DNA from: a virus | Strand: one strand, 5' to 3' | IMG/VR virus record: IMGVR_UViG_3300009684_000009 | Span: 1 to 33,444 of that record | Length of the DNA: 33,444 bases | Shown: one piece after another, positions 5,924-13,914 of the stretch | Numbering within the stretch: the stretch's first letter is position 1 | Layout of the letters: every line of letters starts with the position of its first letter | Made by a program: the position numbers and the translations under genes | The notes under the pieces: generated by a model | Seen by the model: only the letters and a program-made list of their open reading frames with translations | What the model was told of the DNA's origin: nothing | Database searches by the model: none

Positions 5924-6373
5924 ATGACCGCTGGCAGACCGCCTAAACCAACCGAGCTAAAGCGCATCACCGGCAATCCAGGCAAGCGACCATTGCCAGC
6001 ACTCAGCATTGTCACGCCTTTGCCAATGGCTCACTCCATTCCGCAACCGCCAGAGACTCTTGGCGAGGATGGCATTGCGCTTTGGAATCAAGCATGGGGC
6101 GCGGCAATTACTTGGCTGTCACCTCAAAGCGATTTCCAAGCAATTGAGAACGCAGCCAAGCTCGCCGATGACTTAGCCTTTGCCCGTAAGAAGTATCGAG
6201 CAACACTTGAACCTGGCGATGGCAGATTGCTAGTTCACTTAAATAAAGCATTTGTTGATTCACTTTCCACACTAGGCTTTGATCCAACCAGCCGCAGCCG
6301 ACTTGGAGTTGCTGAAGTCAAGGCGATCAGTGCAATTGACAAACTTCTTGCCAAGCGAGAGGCGAGAAAATAA
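5924..6373 (+). CDS. terS: Terminase small subunit, P27 family
   Basis: A 149-residue DNA-recognition subunit of the packaging motor. The N-terminus GRPPKPTELKRITGNPGKRP (residues 4-23) is the hallmark of P27-type small terminases. The rest is helical (ALWNQAWGAAITWLSPQSDF, ENAAKLADDLAFARKKYRA), ending in a charged helix SAIDKLLAKREARK. A strong GGAGG lies 9 bases before the ATG. It is followed after 18 bases by the large subunit and preceded by the HNH gene, the classic packaging order. Confidence 0.92.
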   Translation: MTAGRPPKPTELKRITGNPGKRPLPALSIVTPLPMAHSIPQPPETLGEDGIALWNQAWGAAITWLSPQSDFQAIENAAKLADDLAFARKKYRATLEPGDGRLLVHLNKAFVDSLSTLGFDPTSRSRLGVAEVKAISAIDKLLAKREARK

Positions 6374-6391
6374 TTTCAGCCAGGGGGCGAA

Positions 6392-7936
6392 ATGGCAAGA
6401 GAGAAAAAGATTGCGGGCTTTCCTCCGCAATGGCTAACGCCAGTTCCAACAGCTGATCTCAAGAGATCGCGTGGCGATGACATCGCCGACTTTGCAGAGA
6501 CTCTTTGCAAGATAACAAAAGATTCCATTGCCGGTCATGCTGGCGAGGATTTAGTATTTAGACCTTGGCAACGCGAACTCACCAAACAACTTTTCGCAGT
6601 CAAGGCTGACGGAACTTTTCGTCACCGCATCGGCCTTGTCGGTTTGCCACGCAAAAATGGCAAGTCGGCTTGGCTGTCGGCAGTAGCTCTTGAGTCGCTA
6701 GTTCTTGGAGCGCAAGGCGGTGAAATTTATTCTTGCGCTGCTGAAAAGGAACAAGCGAAAATTGTTTTTAATACAGCGAAGGAAATGGTTCGCCTTCATC
6801 CTGAACTTTCCGAACTGCTAACTGTTTACAAAGACACGATTCACAATCCAAAAACTGGCAGTGTCTATCGCGCTTTATCAAGTGACGCTTTTTCAAAAGA
6901 GGGCTTGAATCCGACACTGGTTTGCTTTGATGAACTTCACGCGCAACCTAATCGCGAACTTTTTGATGTTATGTCACTTGCTATGGGTGCGCGTATTGAA
7001 CCGATGTTGGTTGCGATTACAACCGCCGGTGTTAAAAGCGACAACAGTGGCAAGGATTCAATTTGCTTTAGCCTTTACGAATACGGCAAGCGAATAGCAG
7101 CTGGTGAAGTTGTTGATCCATCATTTTTCTTTGCTTGGTGGGAAGCCAACAATGACGGTGATTATCGTGATCCTTCAGCTTGGAAGCAAGCCAATCCTGG
7201 CTTTGACGATATTGTTGCCGCCGATGATTTCGCTTCAGCAATTCTGAGAACGCCAGAGGCAGAATTCAAAACCAAGCGACTTAACATTTGGACATCCACT
7301 TCCGACACTTGGCTACCGCATGGCGCTTGGGATGTCTTAGCCGATGACCATGAAATTCCTGACGGTTGCGATGTTGTCCTTGGCTTTGACGGTTCCTTCA
7401 ATGGTGACTGCACAGCCATTGTCGCAGTGTCAGTCGGCGAAGTTCCGCACATTATGCCAGTGGCAGTGTGGGAGAAACCCGATGAGGCAGATGCGAGCTG
7501 GCAGATTCCAGTGCTAGAAGTTGAGGATGCCATTCGCAGAGCCGCAACGCGTTGGCAAGTGTTAGAGATTGCTTGCGACCCTTACCGTTGGGCGCGAACA
7601 TTTCAGATTCTTGACGATGAAGGTTTGCCAGTTGTCACCTTTCCGCAAACTGCTAGTCGCATGACACCGGCAACAACACGATTCTTTGAAGCTGTTATCA
7701 ACAAAACGCTAACGCACAACGGCGATGCTCGACTTGCTCGGCATATTGGCAACGCCCAATTGCGAACCGACAATCGCGGATCGCGACTTGCTAAGGAAGC
7801 AAAAGGCTCTAAGCGCCGAATTGACTTAGCGGTTTCATCCGTCATGGCTCTTGAAAGAGCAAGTTGGTGGCAATCTCAAGGTGGCGCATTGCCACAAATT
7901 TTCGACCCGTTCTCAATGGAGGTTCCAGATGCGTGA
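6392..7936 (+). CDS. terL: Terminase large subunit
   Basis: A 514-residue ATP-driven packaging motor and nuclease. The ATPase half has an adenine-binding FRPWQRELTKQLF, a Walker A-like GLPRKNGKS (84-92), Walker B VCFDELH with D180 and E181, and coupling motif AITTAG. The nuclease half starts with the RNase H-like acidic strand VLGFDGSFNGDC (D333) and ends near IDLAVSSVMALERA. Length and motif order match HK97-like large terminases. It is preceded by AGGGGG, and its last codons overlap the start of a small membrane protein gene. Confidence 0.95.
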   Translation: MAREKKIAGFPPQWLTPVPTADLKRSRGDDIADFAETLCKITKDSIAGHAGEDLVFRPWQRELTKQLFAVKADGTFRHRIGLVGLPRKNGKSAWLSAVALESLVLGAQGGEIYSCAAEKEQAKIVFNTAKEMVRLHPELSELLTVYKDTIHNPKTGSVYRALSSDAFSKEGLNPTLVCFDELHAQPNRELFDVMSLAMGARIEPMLVAITTAGVKSDNSGKDSICFSLYEYGKRIAAGEVVDPSFFFAWWEANNDGDYRDPSAWKQANPGFDDIVAADDFASAILRTPEAEFKTKRLNIWTSTSDTWLPHGAWDVLADDHEIPDGCDVVLGFDGSFNGDCTAIVAVSVGEVPHIMPVAVWEKPDEADASWQIPVLEVEDAIRRAATRWQVLEIACDPYRWARTFQILDDEGLPVVTFPQTASRMTPATTRFFEAVINKTLTHNGDARLARHIGNAQLRTDNRGSRLAKEAKGSKRRIDLAVSSVMALERASWWQSQGGALPQIFDPFSMEVPDA

Positions 7937-8084
7937 TCAAATCACGACAATCACCGAATTGATTGGCGCAACAATGATCTCAGTTGGTCTTGGAATCATC
8001 TTTGGCGTTGGTGCTGCTCTTATTGCAGGAGGCGTTCTAGTGGTTGTCGGATCATTTTTGGCAGACTTGGGAGGCAATAAATGA
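7929..8084 (+). CDS. Small membrane protein between terminase and portal
   Basis: A 51-residue protein, essentially two hydrophobic segments (LIGATMISVGLGIIFGVGAA and LIAGGVLVVVGSFLADL) with a charged N-terminus. GGAGG lies about 6 bases before the ATG inside the terminase gene, and the stop overlaps the portal ATG (ATGA). Translation is therefore coupled on both sides. Such short two-helix proteins occur in this slot in several actinophages; a role in head assembly at the membrane or a holin-like role are both possible. Confidence 0.65.
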   Translation: MRDQITTITELIGATMISVGLGIIFGVGAALIAGGVLVVVGSFLADLGGNK

Positions 8085-9184
8085 GCATCTTTAGTCGAGG
8101 CATTCAATCCTTTACAACAGGGCGTTATCCACAGTTTAATAATTATGTTTCACCGCTAAGTCAGTTGTACGGTCAGACATCAATGACCTCAGCTGCCGGT
8201 GAACGAATTGATGAATGGACTGCTCTTGGTGTATCTGCTGTTCTAGGTGCGGTTTCATTGCTTGCTGATTCAGTTGCTTCCATGCCGCTTCGTTGTTATG
8301 AAATTGACAAAGATGGTAAGCGAACAATGAAGCCACTTCCAGATGTTCTTGCCGATCCTGATCCTGAATCAAACACTTACGAATTACTTCATCAAATTGT
8401 TGCTTCAATGGCTTTGCATGGAAACGCTTATGTCAAGATTGACCGAGATCGTTTCGGAAACATGATTGGCTTAGTTCCGCTTCACCCTTATCAAATGCAG
8501 GTCTTGCCAACAGGTGACATGACTGGCCGCCGATACTTACACCTTGGCAATGAAATGAACCGCGAGGATATGCTTCACCTTCGCTGGTTCACACCGCCTC
8601 AATCTTTGGTTGGTATCAGCCCACTGAATCAGGCAAGAAACTTGATCGGTCTTTCAATCGCTATGGATCGCCACTTGGCGCAATTCTATGGCGAGGGTGG
8701 AACACCTTCAGGAATTCTTGAAACAGATCAGAAACTTAATCTTGAACAGGCAAGAGTTATCCAAGCAACTTGGGAAGCAACTCACCGCCGTCACCGCAAG
8801 CCAGCAGTTCTCTCTGATGGTTTGAAGTTCCGACCAATTACAACTTCAGCCGCCGATGCTGAAATGATTGCAACTCGCGAACAATTGATTCGTGACATTG
8901 CTAGAATTTTCCGAATTCCTGATCACCTAATTGGTGCGATGGGCGATAATCAGACCTATCAGAATGTTGAACAAGCATCTCTGAACTTCTTGACTCACAC
9001 AATCGCGCCTTGGATTCGCCGAATTGAAATTGCTATTTCAAACGTTCTTGATCCACGCGATGATGTTGCCTTTGATACTTCAGCGTTACTTCGAACCGAT
9101 GCGCTAACTCGCGCAAGAGTGAACATGATCAATGTTTCAATGGGTGCGCGTACTCCAAACGAAGTTCGCCAAATTGAAGGCTAA
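8081..9184 (+). CDS. Portal protein, HK97-type, C-terminally truncated by an in-frame TAA
   Basis: Forms the dodecameric DNA entry ring at the capsid vertex. The 367 residues read as a HK97-type portal: SAVLGAVSLLADSVASMPLR, a central GNAYVKIDRDRFG, LRWFTPPQSLVGISPL, FYGEGGTPSGIL and the late helix IFRIPDHLIGAMGDNQTYQN. The frame stops at TAA (9182-9184) just after VRQIEG, but the next 41 codons in the same frame read as the missing portal tail and end at a TAATG junction with the next gene. The shortened protein still has the whole stem and wing, so it may function; alternatively the TAA is an assembly error or natural variant. It overlaps the membrane-protein gene by 4 bases. Confidence 0.9.
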   Translation: MSIFSRGIQSFTTGRYPQFNNYVSPLSQLYGQTSMTSAAGERIDEWTALGVSAVLGAVSLLADSVASMPLRCYEIDKDGKRTMKPLPDVLADPDPESNTYELLHQIVASMALHGNAYVKIDRDRFGNMIGLVPLHPYQMQVLPTGDMTGRRYLHLGNEMNREDMLHLRWFTPPQSLVGISPLNQARNLIGLSIAMDRHLAQFYGEGGTPSGILETDQKLNLEQARVIQATWEATHRRHRKPAVLSDGLKFRPITTSAADAEMIATREQLIRDIARIFRIPDHLIGAMGDNQTYQNVEQASLNFLTHTIAPWIRRIEIAISNVLDPRDDVAFDTSALLRTDALTRARVNMINVSMGARTPNEVRQIEG

Positions 9185-9310
9185 GAACCGTTTGATGGTG
9201 GCGATTCATTCAATCAAGCTCTGACTGGTAATGTCACCGCAGGAGGACAAAATCCTGCTCTTGGTGAGGATGCCGATCCTTCAGCGCCGGTGATGGGAGT
9301 CCTTGAATAA
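9185..9310 (+). pseudogene. Stranded C-terminal 41 codons of the portal
   Basis: In the portal frame, directly after the TAA, the sequence reads EPFDGGDSFNQALTG and on to SAPVMGVLE, then TAA at 9308-9310. Portals of this family commonly end with the motif EGL-PP-(F/Y)-x-GGD followed by a polar tail, so the stop codon sits where a Leu is expected (TTA to TAA, one base). The final TAA shares its last A with the ATG of the protease polyprotein, the same coupling used elsewhere in this genome. No start codon with a ribosome site would express it alone. Confidence 0.75.
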
Positions 9311-11523
9311 TGGCTGAAACATTCCGAGTTCCAAACGGGGTTCAAGAGGAAGCCAAAAAAGCATTGGGCTGGATTGCTGAAGGTCATGCTGGCGGTGGAT
9401 TCACAGCTGTTGGCAAGAAAAGAGCAAGTGATTTGGCTGCTGGTCATCCAGTAAGTGCCGAAACAATTTTGAGAATGTATTCATTTTTCAAAAGACATGA
9501 AACAGACAAGCAAGCGCAAGGATTCAACTCTGGGGAGGATGGCTTTCCATCTCCAGGCAGAGTTGCATGGTCAGCTTGGGGCGGCGATGCTGGCTTTACA
9601 TGGTCAACAAGAATCAGAAATCAAATCTCGAAAAGTGCAAGAGCACTTTCCCTGATGGCATCCGAGGAGGGTGACATGGCTGACATGAATCAAGTTCCTG
9701 ATCTAAATGAGGAACTGACTGAACTTCTCGCAGATGTTGTGAGTTTCTATTTCCGCGCTCATGGCGCACACTGGAACGTTAAAGGAAGCGACTTCAGCGA
9801 ATATCACAAACTTTTTAATGAAATCTATGAGGATGTTTACGGGTCAATTGATCCAATTGCCGAGAACCTTCGCAAACTTGGTTCTTTAGCACCATTCACA
9901 CTGCCTTCATTCTTGGCGCTTCGATGCCTTGAGGATGCGCCAACAATTTTGCAAGATCCAATGTCTTTGGCCAGTGACTTATTAGCAGCAAATGACATGA
10001 TCCTTGATGAAATTTCAGATGCCTTTGATTGCGCCACTGCTTATGGCCAACAAGGAGTTGCAAATTTCCTAGCTGATCGCTTAGACAAGCATCAGTTCTG
10101 GAAGTGGCAGTTGACCGCTTCCCTTGGTCAAGAAGTCACTCAACCTTCACCTGATCCTGTTGATGCCCAAGGCATTGATGCAGATGATGATCAGCCTTAC
10201 GATCAAGTTGACGATATGTTGTCAGAGCAAGGTCTTGCGCCTATGCCAATCATGCCACGATCAGCAAGTGGCGCTTCAGACCTTCCAATCGCTCCACGCG
10301 ATACTACTTGGGATGCTGCTGCTGCCGACAAGCGTGTTCAAGAATATGCTGGCGGCAAAGACAACATGGACTGGGCTAAATATGCCAAAGCGTTCTTTTA
10401 TGTTGATGAAACAAACAAAGAATTGCTTGGCTCTTACAAGCTCGGATTTGCTGATGTTATTGACGGTTCACTTGTTGCGGTTCCAAAAGGAATCTTTGCT
10501 GTTGCCGGTGTCTTAAACGGCGCTCGCGGTGGAGCAGATATTCCTGAATCAGATGCAATGGAAATCAAAGACAAGGTGACTGCTTACTATGGTCGCCTTG
10601 CTAAAGAATTCAACGATGATTCAATCAAGGCTCCATTTGAAAATCGCGCTTCCGCAGCTCGTATTGGTGAAGGTTCATTCGTATCTTGGAACACTTCAAA
10701 TGGTCGCGCTAAGGGCAAAGTTGAAAAAGTTGTCACAAAGGGTCAGGCAAAATCATCTGAGGGCTATGCTCTTGAAACAACACCTGATCAACCAGCATTT
10801 TCAATTCGTATTTACAAGGAACAGGGCAATGGTTGGATTCCAACCGATGTGACAGTGGTTCATCGACCAGACATTCTCACAGTTATCACCGCCCTACCTG
10901 CACCACGCTCGGAGGATATTGACATGATTGAACAACGCAAGGCAATGGCAACCGCAGAACGAATCACAATGACTGCTGAAGTTCGCGCTGTTGCAACTGA
11001 TGACGGTTCACTTAAGATCGGCGGCTACGCTGCAACATTTAACAGTGAGGCAAGCGGTTTGAATTTCCGCGAAGTCATCGCACCTGGCGCATTTACTCGC
11101 GCACTTGCATCTAACGATCCAGTTTTCCTTCTTGTCAATCACGATATGGAAGGCATTCCACTGGCCTCAACTCAATCAAGAACTTTGCAACTTCGCCAAG
11201 ATAAAACTGGCCTTTATATGGAAGCAACTCTTGATCCAGCAAATCCAAAAGCTCAAGAACTTTCCTCAGCACTTCGCCGAGGCGATATGGACAAAATGAG
11301 TTTTGCATTCACAGTTTCTCCAGATGGACAAACTAAAGATGCCGGACTTCGTACACTGACAGACATTGAACGCCTCTATGAGGTTTCAGTTGTCACCCTT
11401 CCTGCCTATGACTCAACTTCAGTTGGAATGCGTTCAACAGATGAAGTTGATCTTGATCTTGCCAAGCGCAAGTTAAGCCTGAAGGTCAAACATCATTCCT
11501 TGACTCGCAAGAGCAAGGTATAA
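9310..11523 (+). CDS. Multidomain capsid maturation protease with embedded Dps-like domain
   Basis: A 737-residue protein, against about 200 for a plain HK97 protease. Residues 1-115 are a phage-specific helical domain (VSAETILRMYSFFKRH, PSPGRVAWSAWGGDAG). Residues 123-268 are Dps/ferritin-like: H154 (AHWNVKG), H166, D181 and E185 occupy the Dps ferroxidase positions with exact spacing; the fifth is N170 instead of Asp. Residues 270-330 are an acidic linker. Residues 330-445 are a domain often seen with such proteases (KLGFADVIDG, GARGGADIPE). Residues 452-530 resemble the Tudor-like DUF2945 fold (FVSWNTSNGRAKGKV). Residues 540-730 are the HK97 prohead protease with catalytic H611 (VNHD) and S664 (MSFAF). 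Strong ribosome sites inside suggest shorter products starting at M123 and M539. The protease cleaves scaffold and capsid protein during maturation. Confidence 0.88.
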   Translation: MAETFRVPNGVQEEAKKALGWIAEGHAGGGFTAVGKKRASDLAAGHPVSAETILRMYSFFKRHETDKQAQGFNSGEDGFPSPGRVAWSAWGGDAGFTWSTRIRNQISKSARALSLMASEEGDMADMNQVPDLNEELTELLADVVSFYFRAHGAHWNVKGSDFSEYHKLFNEIYEDVYGSIDPIAENLRKLGSLAPFTLPSFLALRCLEDAPTILQDPMSLASDLLAANDMILDEISDAFDCATAYGQQGVANFLADRLDKHQFWKWQLTASLGQEVTQPSPDPVDAQGIDADDDQPYDQVDDMLSEQGLAPMPIMPRSASGASDLPIAPRDTTWDAAAADKRVQEYAGGKDNMDWAKYAKAFFYVDETNKELLGSYKLGFADVIDGSLVAVPKGIFAVAGVLNGARGGADIPESDAMEIKDKVTAYYGRLAKEFNDDSIKAPFENRASAARIGEGSFVSWNTSNGRAKGKVEKVVTKGQAKSSEGYALETTPDQPAFSIRIYKEQGNGWIPTDVTVVHRPDILTVITALPAPRSEDIDMIEQRKAMATAERITMTAEVRAVATDDGSLKIGGYAATFNSEASGLNFREVIAPGAFTRALASNDPVFLLVNHDMEGIPLASTQSRTLQLRQDKTGLYMEATLDPANPKAQELSSALRRGDMDKMSFAFTVSPDGQTKDAGLRTLTDIERLYEVSVVTLPAYDSTSVGMRSTDEVDLDLAKRKLSLKVKHHSLTRKSKV
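9664..9678 (+). promoter_or_regulatory. Internal ribosome site and ATG before the Dps domain
   Basis: GAGGAGG (9664-9670) lies 5 bases before ATG 9676-9678, which is in frame with the long protein (M123) and falls exactly where the Dps-like domain begins (MADMNQVPDLNEELTELL). It would yield a 615-residue product lacking the first domain. This ribosome site looks stronger than anything before the ATG at 9310. Confidence 0.6.
10911..10926 (+). promoter_or_regulatory. Internal ribosome site and ATG before the protease domain
   Basis: GGAGG (10911-10915) lies 8 bases before ATG 10924-10926, in frame as M539 of the long protein. Starting here gives a 199-residue protein beginning MIEQRKAMATAER, the length of a stand-alone HK97-type protease. 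The position at the domain border makes chance less likely. Confidence 0.6.
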
Positions 11524-11581
11524 CACTCGGCGCATTTGCCCCGACTGGTCTCAAACATCCATCCAAGAGAAAGGGTCACAA

Positions 11582-12931
11582 ATGACTCTAAGCACAAAAC
11601 TCAAGGAGCAGCGTGATGCACTTGTTGCCGAGGTTGAAACAACTTTAGCAGCTGAGGAAGTTACCGCAGAAGCTCTTGATGCCGCATCAGTGAAGCAAGA
11701 TGAAATTGCTGCACTAGATGAGCGCATCGCAACTGCCGACAAGGTAGAAGCTCGCACAGCAGCAATCGCAGAATCTCGCAAGGATTCAAAGGTTGCAACA
11801 TTCGGCGGCGCAGTAGTTACTCGCGAAGCTATGACATACGACAAAGATGGTCGCAACTCATTCGTTCGCGACATGATTGGCGCAAACCTTCGCAATGACC
11901 GCAATTCATGGGAGCGTTTGCAACGCCACCAGCAAGAAGTTGCTGTTGAAACACGCGACATCTCACGCACTGACGGAGCCGGTGGAGACCTAGTTCCTCC
12001 CCTATACCTGATCAATGAATATGCCGAATTCGCTCGTGCTGCTCGTGTAGGTGCTGACCTTGTTACAAACATGGCACTACCAGCAGGAACAGACAGCATC
12101 AACATTCCGCAGATCACAACAGGTACACTTGCTGCATTCCAGTCAGCAGATAACACTGCAACAACAACACGCGATATGATCTCATCAACGGTCTCAAGCC
12201 CAGTGCGTACCATATCCGGCTATGAAAACGTGAGCATTCAGCTGGTGGAACAGTCACCTCTTGCTGGCGGTCTTGATCGCTTAGTATTCGGCGATCTAAT
12301 GGCTGACTATGCACTACAACTCAACACAGCTGTTGTTGGCACTGGTGACGGAACATCAGGAACACTAAAGGGTCTCATCACTCTTGGTGCTGACAGCACA
12401 AACGGAATTCCGACAAGCTGGACAGAGACCACTCCAACTGCTGTTAACGGCGCAATCGCAATTGCTAAGGCAATTTCAAAGGTTGTAACAAACCGCTACA
12501 AGCAAGCAGAAGCTATTTTGATGTCTCCATCAATGTGGTACTGGTTCGCTTCACAGGTAGATAGCTCAAATCGCCCTCTAGTAGTACCTGTCACAGGCGC
12601 ATCCTCTGCATTCAACGCAGCAGGTACAATCACCAATCCTGGCGCTCCTGCTGGCCTTGTAGGTACAATTCAAGGTGTTCCAGTCTTTATTGATGCAACA
12701 ATGACAAAGACATATGGCGCATCAACAAACCAATCACCAATTTTGGTTGGTAAGTTCTCAGATTCATACCTATTTGAATCAGGTGTTAAGACTCGCGTTC
12801 TGCCAGATGTCCTTTCAAGCAACTTAACAGTTCGCTTCCAGGTGTACGGCTACGCAGCACTTGCACACCGCTTTAACAAGTCAGTTTCGGCAATTAGCGG
12901 AACTGGCGCAGTTGCACCTTCAGGCTATTAA
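11582..12931 (+). CDS. Major capsid protein, HK97 fold
   Basis: A 449-residue shell protein. Residues 1-75 are a charged coiled coil (LSTKLKEQRDALVAEVETTL) that acts like the HK97 scaffold (delta) domain and would be removed by the protease encoded just upstream. The E-loop/N-arm region follows. GGDLVPPLYLINEYAEFAR begins the P-domain, and YENVSIQLVEQSPLAGGLDR, QAEAILMSPSMWYWF and TVRFQVYGYAALAHRF are standard Phage_capsid segments. The cleavage site cannot be fixed by eye. GAGAAAGGG lies 6-8 bases before the ATG, and codon use looks like that of a highly expressed gene. A long hairpin follows the stop. Confidence 0.93.
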   Translation: MTLSTKLKEQRDALVAEVETTLAAEEVTAEALDAASVKQDEIAALDERIATADKVEARTAAIAESRKDSKVATFGGAVVTREAMTYDKDGRNSFVRDMIGANLRNDRNSWERLQRHQQEVAVETRDISRTDGAGGDLVPPLYLINEYAEFARAARVGADLVTNMALPAGTDSINIPQITTGTLAAFQSADNTATTTRDMISSTVSSPVRTISGYENVSIQLVEQSPLAGGLDRLVFGDLMADYALQLNTAVVGTGDGTSGTLKGLITLGADSTNGIPTSWTETTPTAVNGAIAIAKAISKVVTNRYKQAEAILMSPSMWYWFASQVDSSNRPLVVPVTGASSAFNAAGTITNPGAPAGLVGTIQGVPVFIDATMTKTYGASTNQSPILVGKFSDSYLFESGVKTRVLPDVLSSNLTVRFQVYGYAALAHRFNKSVSAISGTGAVAPSGY

Positions 12932-12941
12932 TTAGCTGAGT

Positions 12942-12981
12942 CTTGGCGCTGATCTTGCTTTCGGGTAAGGTCAGCGCCAAG
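12942..12981 (+). terminator. Strong hairpin after the capsid gene
   Basis: Positions 12942-12958 pair with 12965-12981 over 17 positions (two G-T pairs), with a 6-base loop TTTCGG; the outer 11 pairs, CTTGGCGCTGA with TCAGCGCCAAG, are perfect. There is no T-run after it (GCGTAACA follows), so it may partly terminate or protect the 3' end of the abundant capsid message from exonucleases. Confidence 0.7.
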
Positions 12982-13008
12982 GCGTAACAACATCCACAGG
13001 GGGATTTT

Positions 13009-13155
13009 ATGCAATCTATATTTCTTGAAGGTTTGAAGTCTGCTCGCGAGATAGTGCAGAACAAAGGTATTCAACATCTTGACCGATTGATTGATGAACT
13101 TGAAGTCGGATCAATTGAAACAACTGCTTTGGCTCCAAAAATGGAGTCGCGATGA
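13009..13155 (+). CDS. 48-residue protein before the glycosyltransferase
   Basis: MQSIFLEGLKSAREIVQNKG then a helical middle, ending APKMESR. CAGGGGGA lies 6-12 bases before the ATG. Its stop overlaps the ATG of the glycosyltransferase (ATGA at 13152-13155), so it may act as a translation lead-in. It is an amphipathic helical protein of unknown role. Confidence 0.6.
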   Translation: MQSIFLEGLKSAREIVQNKGIQHLDRLIDELEVGSIETTALAPKMESR

Positions 13156-13865
13156 AATCAAGTCACAAGGTTTGCGTTGGCATGGTCAACAACGGAACGA
13201 TTGATTCACTCCTTGCGCTTGACCTTATTCAAATTGCAAAAAAGAAAGATGGTCGCTTTGCTCACATGATTCAAGTGGGCAATGTTGGACTTACTACTCG
13301 ATCACGCAATGTTGTAGTTAAAACATTCTTGGAAACAACAGATTCCGAATGGCTCTTAATGATTGACTCAGATGAGCGACTTTCAACTGATACTTGGCTC
13401 AAGCTGATAGATGCTGCTCACGATAAAGATCGCCCAATTGTTTCAGGGCTAGTTTTTGCAGCATTCTTTGACAATAGCGATGCGCTTCGCCCAGTTCCAA
13501 CGATTTATCGCATGGATTCTGAAAAGGGTTTGGAAGCAATTGATGCCTATCCGCTTGACTCAATCATTGAAGTTGATGCTGTCGGAACTGGTTGCCTTTT
13601 AATCCATCGCAGCGTTCTGCTAGATATGCAACAAAAGGCAACGCCGAATCAAGGCAAGGATTGGGCTTGGTTCGTAGAAGGCGCAATTGATGGAACTTAT
13701 TTTGGCGAGGATTTACTATTTTCCAAGCGCTTGAAATCTATGGGTTACAAGATTCACGCCCACACCGGCGCAATACTGCCTCACCACAAACAATTTTGGT
13801 TGGATGAACGCCATCACAAAGCGATGCGCGATCATGCAATTCAACAAGTCAAGCAAGAAGGTTGA
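13152..13865 (+). CDS. GT-A type glycosyltransferase-like protein
   Basis: A 237-residue protein with the layout of a GT2-type enzyme. It has an N-terminal strand VCVGMVNNG, TTRSRNVVVKTFLE (the usual R-N-x-(4) helix), metal/nucleotide-sugar motif LLMIDSDERL (D72-S-D74), VDAVGTGCLLIHRSVL as the acceptor loop, and FGEDLLFSKRLKSMGYKIHA with the ED catalytic-base motif. It would transfer a sugar from an activated donor. Placed between capsid and head-fibre genes, it could glycosylate virion proteins or host surface sugars. A second enzyme of this fold lies at 28498. It is bracketed by two long hairpins and looks like an inserted cassette. Confidence 0.75.
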   Translation: MKSSHKVCVGMVNNGTIDSLLALDLIQIAKKKDGRFAHMIQVGNVGLTTRSRNVVVKTFLETTDSEWLLMIDSDERLSTDTWLKLIDAAHDKDRPIVSGLVFAAFFDNSDALRPVPTIYRMDSEKGLEAIDAYPLDSIIEVDAVGTGCLLIHRSVLLDMQQKATPNQGKDWAWFVEGAIDGTYFGEDLLFSKRLKSMGYKIHAHTGAILPHHKQFWLDERHHKAMRDHAIQQVKQEG

Positions 13866-13893
13866 TCGTACCCCTGGCGATCAACCTTCTTGC
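13853..13893 (+). terminator. Perfect 16-bp hairpin over the glycosyltransferase stop
   Basis: GCAAGAAGGTTGATCG (13853-13868) pairs perfectly with CGATCAACCTTCTTGC (13878-13893) around a 9-base loop. The stop codon TGA (13863-13865) lies in the left arm, so the hairpin overlaps the gene end. No T-run follows. It probably stabilises the mRNA end or attenuates transcription into the next operon. Confidence 0.7.
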
Positions 13894-13914
13894 CCTAACA
13901 ACAAGGAGCAATAA

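Noticed and set aside
9182-9184. Genome-wide reassignment of TAA as sense codon
   Set aside because: Many genes here end in TAA exactly where the next gene starts (TAATG), so TAA is a normal stop.
11551-12213. 220-codon minus-strand frame opposite the capsid gene
   Set aside because: Serine/arginine/alanine-rich shadow of the capsid codons, with no start context and no recognisable domain.
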